Shown: piece by piece, positions 57,701 through 64,000 of the stretch
How positions within the stretch are numbered: the stretch's first letter is position 1
Layout: each line of letters opens with the position of its first letter
Source: Promerops cafer
Taxonomy: Eukaryota; Chordata; Aves; Passeriformes; Nectariniidae
Assembly: GCA_013398275.1 (NCBI GenBank)
Contig: VZSE01004870.1
Span: 186,001 to 250,000 of the forward strand
Length of the DNA: 64,000 bases
Direction of reading: 5' to 3'
Notes under the pieces: model-generated
What the model saw: the letters and a program-made list of their open reading frames with translations, nothing else
The model's database searches: none
What the model was told of the DNA's origin: nothing
Program-made: the position numbers and the translations under genes

Positions 57701-59208
57701 AAGCAGCAGGGGATGGAAAATGGCCAGGCAGTTGCTCGCCTTTGCAAGTCATTCCCTCGCTTGCTCATTCCCTTCCCTCCTCTCTTAACGACCCCCTTGC
57801 ATATGGGATTTATTGCAGGATTGGGGTTTGGTGCTCTGAGCATGTAAGGCAAAGCATAGCATGTGATTTTTATTCCATGAGGAAGGTCTGGGATAAGAAA
57901 CCAGCCAGGATCATTTGTAGTTCTGGGCAAGAGGATCCAGCTGATGGTGGAAGCTCTACCAGTGCCTGGGCCAGCTGTGGGCCATGCTGCTGGCCTCCCA
58001 CCCAAGCACTAAAATGCTCCAGGGAACAACTTAGAGGGGGATAAGACAACAACGACACCCAAATGGAGATGACTGGAACCAGAGAAGAGGGGTGAAGAAG
58101 CAAGACAAGGAAACAGAAAATGGTGCAGCACCTTGGGAGATGGGAGATGAAGAGGCAAGCTGGCTCACTCTGCTGCCTGATTATCTTTGCTCACTTCCAA
58201 GCTGAGTGGTTCCCAGCCAACCTGATGCCACTGGGCTTCTACTGCAGCCTTGCCAGGCAATGCTGCTGTTGCCCTCCAAGCAGTGGGTGATGCTTAAATG
58301 CCTCATGAATATGGATTTGGCAGTGCCAGCTTGGACACAGTCCCCTTTGCATCTTTACAGAGATTGTTCCACTCAACAAGGATCTTACCATGACCCCAGC
58401 CCCATGGGTGAAGCCCCATCTGCCTTCCCAGGCAGGCAAAAAGGATTCTTAGGAGCTGGCTTTGAAGGATCAACTCTCAGAAACAGAGAACGATGTTTAC
58501 ACATCAGAGAACTCCCAAGACAGCAGGATTTTCAGCTGGGCAAGTACCTGCAGGCTCTACATCGGGCCTTCTTCAGTTTGGCCAACAGGGTAAAACCCCT
58601 TGGTGCCAACACTGGCCAAGCCTCACAAAATACCTCAGTTCCATCAAAAAACCCAAAGCCCAGCTAGATGTGGAGACAGTAAGCTTCCAGGATTTTTGCA
58701 GCACCTACCTCCTCTGACTCATCTGAGAGGGTCCGCAGCAAGATGGGGAAGAGGCTGTCGGTGTGTCGGAACATCTGGAAGCAGAAGGATGGATGGCATC
58801 AGTCCTACAGGCCTGGTCATGCCCAGCCACAAGACACTTGCCTTGAGGGAGGCTGCCAAGAGCTTCACCAGCATTTTCCATCTGAGCTGGAGAGCTCTTC
58901 TTCCTCAAGTTATGGAGTATCTGGCAGCCAAAGCCTTCTCAGAAAAGGTAGGTAGACACACATTTGCAAAACTACCAAGACAATTACAATTTGCACTGCT
59001 ATCAAGGCAATGGAACAGGCTGGGAGCTGACAAGCTCAGTTGAATGCCGAGTCCCCAACTTACCTTACGAGGAGTCTTGATGTACAAGTGGTAAAGCCAT
59101 TTCAGGACTGCAATTCTGGTCATCATCCCAATGGATGTATCACTAAGGTGGTAGTCCAGCACCTGAACTATTCCATCCAGGTTCAGGGTCACCTGTATCC
59201 TCTCACAG
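18627..59208 (-). CDS. VAC14: VAC14, PIKfyve complex scaffold: C-terminal half, 9 exons, 5' part beyond the window
   Basis: The nine exons join in continuous frame to 394 residues plus a stop and match the C-terminal half of vertebrate VAC14 (about 782 residues) almost throughout. Landmarks: [73 protein letters not shown], and the C-terminus LDRRVVL. VAC14 is a HEAT-repeat scaffold that oligomerises and holds PIKfyve and FIG4 on endosomes to make and turn over PI(3,5)P2. The exons here carry the last HEAT repeats and the C-terminal FIG4-binding/oligomerisation region. No frameshift or premature stop is seen. The N-terminal HEAT repeats and the ATG lie to the right of 64000. Intron sizes rise from 0.7-1.6 kb near the 3' end to 15.1, 10.0 and 9.3 kb further 5'. 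Confidence 0.97.
18790..20311 (-). other. VAC14: VAC14 intron before the last coding exon (1.5 kb)
   Basis: No further exon or interspersed repeat recognised. The neighbouring introns at 20463-22055, 22136-22948 and 23068-23797 are equally plain. Confidence 0.6.
20312..20462 (-). CDS. VAC14: VAC14 exon (second from the 3' end)
   Basis: Encodes [40 protein letters not shown] and VPNPELMQT. Acceptor CTTCCAG, donor CCAC|GTAAGT. Confidence 0.97.
22056..22135 (-). CDS. VAC14: VAC14 exon (third from the 3' end)
   Basis: Encodes [20 protein letters not shown] and ECPIFT. Acceptor CATCCAG, donor ACAT|GTAAGG. Confidence 0.96.
22949..23067 (-). CDS. VAC14: VAC14 exon (fourth from the 3' end)
   Basis: Encodes [39 protein letters not shown] and two bases of Phe. 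This is the core of the FIG4-binding region. Acceptor TCCCCAG; the donor AATT|GTATCC is non-optimal but fixed by the reading frame (QKFGDLEV). Confidence 0.94.
23798..23972 (-). CDS. VAC14: VAC14 exon (fifth from the 3' end)
   Basis: Encodes [40 protein letters not shown] and [18 protein letters not shown]. Acceptor TCACAG... joined as CACAG|GCAG, donor CCG|GTATGG, phase 0. Confidence 0.96.
24730..24763. repeat. A-run followed by T-run in VAC14 intron
   Basis: About 17 A, then TCAAA, then about 9 T: a small imperfect hairpin of homopolymers. No LINE or SINE body is visible next to it. Confidence 0.7.
25500..25700. promoter_or_regulatory. Candidate conserved non-coding element in VAC14 intron
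   Basis: A repeat-free block combining CG-containing sequence (CGCATCCCGCG, CGATCGCC) with AT-rich motifs, centred on a near-perfect palindrome of two GATAAAT sites at 25603-25622. Its character differs from the surrounding intron. Conservation could not be tested here. Confidence 0.3.
26990..27075. repeat. TA/CA compound microsatellite with AATATA units
   Basis: ATAAATATATCCTGG, then TGTGTATATATATATACACACAC and further TATATAT. Low-complexity AT-rich DNA. Confidence 0.8.
30051..30190 (-). mobile_element. CR1 LINE fragment (truncated)
   Basis: Plus strand reads AATGGTTTGGCTTGGAAGGG, then the CATGGGCAGGGACA, CACTAGACCAGATTGCTCC and CCAACCTGGCCTTGAACACC blocks. This is the reverse complement of the CR1 3' region. 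It breaks off after about 140 bases. Confidence 0.9.
34017..34313. repeat. (TTCCC)n microsatellite with a duplicated flank around a single N
   Basis: A 102-base unique segment (34017-34118) followed by TTCCC repeats is repeated at 34177-34278 followed by TTCCC repeats. The copies differ at two positions (34095/34255 and 34097/34257) and are separated by one N at 34176. Most likely a false duplication made by the assembler at the microsatellite. Confidence 0.85.
36365..36425 (-). mobile_element. Short CR1 LINE remnant
   Basis: GGGACCCACAAGGATCATTG followed by AGTCCAGCTCCT resembles the CR1 subfamily with the CACAAGGATCATCGAGTCCA block, the same block as in the element at 53743. Its right boundary is unclear. 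Confidence 0.6.
37899..37913. other. Assembly gap (15 N) at a poly(T) run
   Basis: Follows 18 consecutive T. Probably a homopolymer-induced break. Confidence 0.98.
39059..39191 (-). CDS. VAC14: VAC14 exon (sixth from the 3' end)
   Basis: Encodes [20 protein letters not shown], then [20 protein letters not shown] and FIIR. Acceptor CCCCAG, donor TCAG|GTCAGA (a weaker donor). Confidence 0.96.
42431..42735 (-). mobile_element. CR1 LINE fragment, about 300 bases
   Basis: Plus strand contains AATCACAGAAGGGACCTTAA, CACTAGACCAGGTTGCTCAA, GGGATGGGGCAGCCATAGCT, TTTCCTAATATCTAAGCTAA and TTGTCCTACC, all in the order of the reverse-complemented CR1 3' end. Confidence 0.93.
42930..43420. promoter_or_regulatory. 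AT-rich block with inverted repeat, candidate conserved element or fossil DNA transposon
   Basis: Unusually AT-rich, free of CR1, with many TTAATTA, AATTGG and TTTAGCTAAA words. TTGGTTTCAA (43190-43199) and TTGAAACCAA (43241-43250) form a perfect 10-base inverted repeat 41 bases apart. Such structure is seen in ancient amniote non-autonomous DNA transposons that became conserved elements. Confidence 0.3.
45872..46440 (-). mobile_element. CR1 LINE fragment, about 570 bases (longest here)
   Basis: Plus strand begins ATCATGGAATGGTTTGGGTT and continues through CTAGACCAGATTGCTCAGAG, TTCTTCCTAATACTTAATCT and CCCTTGTCCTGTCACTCC, into the region with CTTCTCCAGGCTGAACAAC and GATGGGGTCTCACCAGAGTG. It lies entirely in the CR1 3' region; I see no reverse-transcriptase coding remnant. 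Confidence 0.95.
49221..49374 (-). CDS. VAC14: VAC14 exon (seventh from the 3' end)
   Basis: Encodes [20 protein letters not shown] followed by a variable Gly/Pro/Ser-rich linker ([18 protein letters not shown]). The first half is nearly identical to mammals and the linker diverges, as expected for a disordered loop. Acceptor CTGCAG, donor TCCA|GTGAGT. Confidence 0.94.
53743..53905 (-). mobile_element. Two abutting CR1 3' ends of different subfamilies
   Basis: Plus strand starts TCATAGAATCATAGAATCCC, the reverse complement of the CR1 tail, and runs through ACCCACAAGGATCATCGAG. At about 53805 a second tail-like start (TCATGGAATCCTTAAGGTTG) leads into an A-run and GAGTCCAACCACCACGCTCA. On the minus strand one element therefore follows directly on the tail of the other. 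Confidence 0.85.
55209..55450 (-). mobile_element. CR1 LINE fragment, about 240 bases
   Basis: ATCACAGAATCACATAATGG, TTGAAGGGACCTTTAAAGAT, CCAATCCCCCTGCCACAGG and GAAGAATTTCTTCTTAGTAA in CR1 order (reverse complement). Confidence 0.93.
58709..58774 (-). CDS. VAC14: VAC14 exon (eighth from the 3' end)
   Basis: 66 bases encoding [20 protein letters not shown] and EE. Acceptor CTTCCAG, donor GAG|GTAGGT, phase 0 at both ends. Confidence 0.96.
59064..59208 (-). CDS. VAC14: VAC14 exon (ninth from the 3' end)
   Basis: Encodes [40 protein letters not shown] and LYIKTPRK. Acceptor CCATGTAG after a pyrimidine tract, donor AAG|GTAAGT. The first base completes a codon from an exon outside the window. 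The four residues before VTLNLDG differ from the mammalian protein (TERAP-like), which is normal for that linker. Confidence 0.95.
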
Positions 59209-62200
59209 CTACATGGAAAGAAGAGAGGCTGGTTCAGTGCTGTAAGATCCAACTCATTCCTCCCATGGTGGAGAAGTCTACAACACTCCAGAGGCTGCAT
59301 CAAACACCTCAGCTCAAACCCTCACTAGACACAACTCACTAGATCAGGTTGCTAGTCCAGCCAGGCCTTGAACATTTCCAGAAATGGGCCATCCACAACT
59401 TCTCTGTGAAACCTATGCCAGTGCCTCACCATCCTGTGAGTAAAGAGTTTCTTCCTAACATCTAATCTAAATCTCTCCTAGTTCAAAACTGTTCCCCCTG
59501 GTACTATCACTGTCTACCTAAGTAAATAGTTACTCTCCTTTCTTATAATGCTTTGGAAGCAACAGAAATCTTCGGTGCTTTAAGGGTTACCACTTTTCCC
59601 AAAACAGCTGGTACCTACGCATGGGAAGGCAGCACTCTAAATGAAAACAGTAGCATGGCTGTGTGAGAAACTGGTCCACAGTGTAGTTGCCAGATTTGGG
59701 GTTCAAAGATTAGAGATCCATAAAATGCACTCAGAATCCACCTCAAGGCTGACCAGCTCAAACAGCTTCAGAGGACATTAACCCATGCGTACTCAAACTC
59801 CAATCTGATGAAGGCATCCAGGTTCCGCTGATCCCAGTGGATTTGTGCTGAGAACTGCAGATGCTGCCCTGTCTGGCAGTGAGTTTGGGATGCAGCTCTC
59901 TGCTACAACTCTGTCTTGAGACCTTCATCTTGCTTCCCAAAAGCCATCCCAAAAGATCAGGGTAACCCTTCATCATAAACGAGAGACGAAAGGAAGTAAC
60001 TCCCTTAGTTTGCCAGGACATTGTCTCTGTTAGAAATTGACAGCTGCTGCAGACTCTTAGCTCTTGGTCCCCCAGTTTTTCTCCCAAATAGCTGGGACCT
60101 GCACTGGGACAGGTGACCCCAACACAGAAGTCGTCACGATACAGCATTTTTATGTCCTGACAGTGATCCTGAAATCTACCTGATGGTTTCCCACCTCCTT
60201 GACAGCAAGAATATGGGAAGTATCTGTCACAGGAGACTCATTAAAGGAGAGATAATGGTTAGAACCAAGATGGTTGGAGAAGACCACCAAGGGGAGGCTG
60301 CACTCAAGAGCCATGTCACGCCTCTCGTACCCAAGCTACTGAATTATTCAAGGCTGGACCAGGCTCTTGCCATTTTTCCAGTGTGCACAGAGCTGCTGTG
60401 CATCTTGTTTGATAAGAAATCCTAAGGGGCAGATTTCTCACGGTATAATTTGCAAGTAGAGCTGTGGCTTAATAGGATTTGATCTTCCCCAGGACACACG
60501 TTTTAAGGGCGAGACGAGGAGGCTGCAGCCCCTCAGAGCCCTGTGGGGATCTGACTGCTTGATCTGCCTCATGTAACAGATGCTGGGGGCTGCAAATTGC
60601 ATTTCACTTTGATGTTGAAAACAACAGCCGAGGGCCAAATGCTCAGACACACAGAACTGAGAGAAAGGAGGGACCCAGAGCATGAGGAGTTTGGGAGGGA
60701 TGTCCAAGGGAGCAGCATCCCAGTTCATTTAAGCCAGCCTGAATGAACACTGTATTTGGTTTTCCTACAAAACCATCTCCCATGGCAGCTGCACAGCCTG
60801 CCATGCTCCCAGTACAGGGCTTCAGATGGAAGAGAAGGAAATCTTGACCCAGTAACACCTCCGCACCAAATATATGCACTGCCTGCACAGGATGGGGAAA
60901 AAGAAACCTCAGGGTAATGCATGTTTTCAGAAGCAAGAGGCCAAAAGGACAGCACAGAGAACTGGTGCCTGAAGCTGGGCAGTTTGGAGGTGGCTTTGAT
61001 GCTGTCACATCCCACCAGCTCCATGCTGCTGTGAGGTAAGTGGGCGGAATGCAGGGTGCCATGGGTTGCCACAGCACTGTTGTCTGCTGATGCTGGACTT
61101 CTAACAGCACAGCAGAAACTTGCTTCTACAAGCAATTTCCAATCTGGTGTGTGCCAAAATCACTCCTGAAAACCCCTTTTCCATTACTGCTTGTGATGAA
61201 GTACCTGGATACAGCCTGGGTGGCTCAAGCCAAAACCCACCAGAGGGGACCTCAGGAGGTGGCTGGGAGCACCAGGCTGACCTGGAGCCGGGCAGCCCCC
61301 AGCCACACTGTGTACCACTGCCCTGTGGCTCCGCTGGGCTCAGCTCCCACTAGGAGGGACTGCAGCTGGGAAAAGCTCCTCACTGGCTACCCTCTGTCCA
61401 CAGCTGCTGAGATAAACCTTTTAGGGGGGTTGCTGGTGGAGAAGCATAAAACCTTTACTCAGCATAAAACCTGGGCACCACCATGAAAGGTGAGAGGTCT
61501 GATGAACATGGGAAATCGGGCTAAAAACCTCTCATCAATCCTCTGGGATAAAGTGGCACCAGACTACCATGGGCTACCCCCTTTCCGGGGGTTATGGTAG
61601 CAGCTGAGCGCTGCTGCAGCTCCAGAGCCGGGCTCGCAGCTCAGCCTGGCTCTCCCTAATCCCCAGGCAGGCGGGAGCGGGAGCAGCAGTAATGGCATTG
61701 CGTTAATGTGATCCTCTGGGCCTGCCACGCCGGCTCCCAGCGCCGGCATCTGCGGCAGGCCAGATGTCAGATGCAATCACTTCCATCTAACCCACTACCC
61801 CAGATTCTCCTCTGGAGGATGAGTGTGGCCCTGGCACCGCCCCTGCTGTTCGCCTGTGACAGTGAGAACATGTTTTTAGGGCAAATTGAGCAATGATGGG
61901 GGCTGTGCCAGGCTCTCACCTCTAGATACTGGGAGTCTTTGCTCAAGCTCAGTGGCGGGGCAGAAGACCCATCCCCCAAGCACATCCCCCCATCTCAGAA
62001 AGCACCCTCTAGCACGGGAACTGAGCTTACTTTCCCACTACATTCAACCCACAGCAATGTTTTTCACTCCATGTCCTTTATCAACCCATTTTCTCACTTC
62101 TCCCCTTTTTTCAAGGGCTTCTGCCTTCCCTCTCCTCAACAGTCGCCTTTTCTCTGCCAATGCCTGAGCTGTCATCTTTCTCCTGGCTTCCTGCCTGGCC

Positions 62201-64000
62201 CAGCTGCTTTCCTGACCCCATTTTCAGACAAGGTTAAGGTCCAGGCCAGGCTCTAGCCTTTAGGCAAGCCCAGCAAAATGGCCTTGCCAAGGGTGGAAAT
62301 ATCCAGGTTCTTTCATTGTGGTTCAAGTCACAAGGGCAGCTCCCATACAGGCTGGCAGCTGTGCTGCTCAACGGGCTCGAGCCAGTGGCCAGGAGGTAAA
62401 TAGCTCCTCTCTGCTATTGGTCCCACAAGCTGTCACTTTCCTGTCCTTCATCGCTCTCATTTCAGTGCACTTGGCTTCCTTCTGCTTACTGCAGTTTCCA
62501 AGATCTCCCAGGGAAGCGAAGAGGCCAAGGTCTAGGCAGAGGCATCCAGTCTAACAAGCTGTAGATCACTGTGACAAGGACTGGGGCAGTGTGCCTGAGG
62601 TTCCCCTCCAGCTCACCCAGTGGGAAGCAGCAAAGGGAAGCCATCTCCTCACTCCAGGCTGGAGAGCAGGGCCAGGAAAAGCCACCCTGGACCTAAAAGC
62701 TGTGCAAGACAAGCTGCTGGGATTCCAAGGCAGGCTTGGTGCCTTAGATCAAAACAAGCCATCATGCTGCCTTCAGCCAACCATCCCCTGCGTGCTGCAG
62801 AGCAGCCAACACCATTCCTATCCTCCACCAACGTAGTCTTACTTCCATGAGCTCCCCAGCTGCACCTTCAAGGTGCATCAGGCTCTGGGCATGGGGGTAC
62901 AGCAACTTCCAGCATGAGACAAGCAGCAGCTATTTTAGCTTTGTAGGAAGCACTAATTACCACATTTAAAAGCCTCATTTAAATGAAGGCTTGGGCAGTT
63001 CAGCCACATGGCAGCTACTTGCCCTTTCGGCAGAGCAACACACAACTTAACATGTCCATGTGTTGCTGACCACCACCTAAGGCATGAAAGCCTTCCTTGC
63101 CTCAGGAAGTACCACAAAGCTCTTCTTGGAGATTTCATGTCTCTTACCTAGTTTGGTCAGGGATTGTGATCCCATCAACCTTGTCCCATCACACAGCCTA
63201 ACACTGACTGCTTCCAGCTGTGCCTGACCCTCTGCCCAGTAGCACCATCAGGAAGTCGTCTCAAATTGTCCAGGTTTTGTTTTGAAACACCAATGCAGTT
63301 ACAAGAGCCTCAAGAGCATTTTCCAGCTGTTTTGGTCCACTGACGCAGGACAGACATCTGCATCTTCTCCTGTGGCAGCTCAGACCGACGGAAGGAAGCC
63401 CGGGCTCTGCTCCAGCAGCCATGCTTCCACCTCCCCTTCCTCAGGCTCACTGTGCAGCTAACACAGCAGCAGCATGCTCAGCCCAGCCATGAGAAGGATC
63501 CAGTGCCTTTGAAACGTTATTCTGGTCCACTTCCAGTGACAGTTTTTGCAGAAGCTAGAAGTGGGGCCCCCCATTTGGATGGAGAACCCCAAAACCCCTC
63601 CAGCCCTGCGTAGCCAGGCTCTCCCAGCAGCCAGATTCTGTCTTGGCACAGACATGGTCTCCATTTCCTAGTGGATGCCACCAGTAAACTCCCTCCAAGT
63701 AAAGCTGGCAAATACTTGGGAAGCATTTTGGAACACGTTTTAGGAGCAAGGGGGTTGCGTGTGTCAGTTTGTGGCCACAGGAATGTGCCCAGCACCCATG
63801 TATTGAGCATTCAGGCCTTGTCATCTTCTTGGATGGCATCTTCCCAGAATATGGCCCTCAGCAGACACCAGGCCATGATCTCCTCTGCCCTCATTGACCA
63901 AGGTCCTCCCTTCCCTGCTGCTGCAGCACTGTCCCTCTGCAGCCAGCTGGGGAGGGCAGGGGAAGGGGGCGTGAGAGCTGCATGCTTGGCACTCAGCCAT
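59209..64000 (-). other. VAC14: VAC14 intron, continuing past the window edge
   Basis: At least 4.8 kb without a recognisable VAC14 exon. The next upstream exon should encode the acidic, Ser-rich linker before VTLNLDG. Holds one CR1 fragment and a CG-containing block near 61570-61790. Confidence 0.65.
59335..59525 (-). mobile_element. CR1 LINE fragment lacking its tail
   Basis: Begins inside the element at CACTAGATCAGGTTGCTAGT and continues AGGCCTTGAACATTTCCAG, TTTCTTCCTAACATCTAATC, CTGTTCCCCCTGGTACTATC. It lies just upstream of the VAC14 exon at 59064-59208. Confidence 0.88.

Larger units (their letters stand above)
49375..58708 (-). other. VAC14: VAC14 intron (9.3 kb)
   Basis: Holds the composite CR1 at 53743-53905 and the CR1 at 55209-55450. 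Otherwise unique sequence with no recognised exon or RNA gene. Confidence 0.7.

Noticed and set aside
59758..63839. Minus-strand frames as possible further upstream VAC14 exons
   Set aside because: None contains the VAC14 HEAT-repeat sequence or the acidic linker expected before VTLNLDG with matching splice sites.
1..64000. A previously undescribed multi-gene system (defence island, biosynthetic cluster, mobile operon)
   Set aside because: The three genes are ordinary vertebrate genes with separate roles. Nothing in the sequence links them functionally, and no bacterial, phage or viral gene is visible.

Overview
The window is nuclear DNA of a bird. It carries three protein-coding genes, all on the minus strand, split into short exons with GT-AG introns. 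Their products match vertebrate proteins closely: a short-chain dehydrogenase, MTSS2 (also called MTSS1L) and VAC14. The interspersed repeats are fragments of the CR1 LINE, the dominant avian retroposon, including one with the diagnostic ATTCTATGA-type 3' tail. MTSS2 followed by VAC14 is also the order I recall for human chromosome 16q22. I cannot name the species.

Layout, left to right (each gene is transcribed right to left). Positions 417-3109: a six-exon, 253-residue classical SDR of the C-factor/sniffer/carbonyl-reductase-like type, with a complete Asn-Ser-Tyr-Lys tetrad and a probable poly(A) signal just past the stop. Positions 3473-16086: MTSS2, with 14 constitutive coding exons (740 residues), an apparent 9-base microexon in the I-BAR domain, and a roughly 1.5 kb 3' UTR holding a long polypurine/polypyrimidine tract. 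Its first exon lies in a CpG-rich segment interrupted by an assembly gap. Positions 17924-59208 and beyond: the C-terminal half of VAC14, nine exons, continuing past the right edge. VAC14 introns are large (up to 15 kb) and carry CR1 fragments, microsatellites and a few blocks that look like conserved regulatory DNA.

The three genes do not form one pathway. MTSS2 is a membrane-bending I-BAR/WH2 actin regulator. VAC14 is the scaffold of the PIKfyve-FIG4 complex that makes PI(3,5)P2 on endosomes. The SDR is a cytosolic NAD(P)H-dependent reductase of unknown substrate.

I see no operon-like, phage, CRISPR or toxin system. The most notable points are the MTSS2 microexon, three NAGNAG tandem acceptors in the same gene, the very short MTSS2-SDR spacing, several decayed minisatellites, and an assembly duplication around a single N at 34176. 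All exon boundaries were placed by eye from splice signals, frame continuity and remembered family sequence. No alignment or database search was run.
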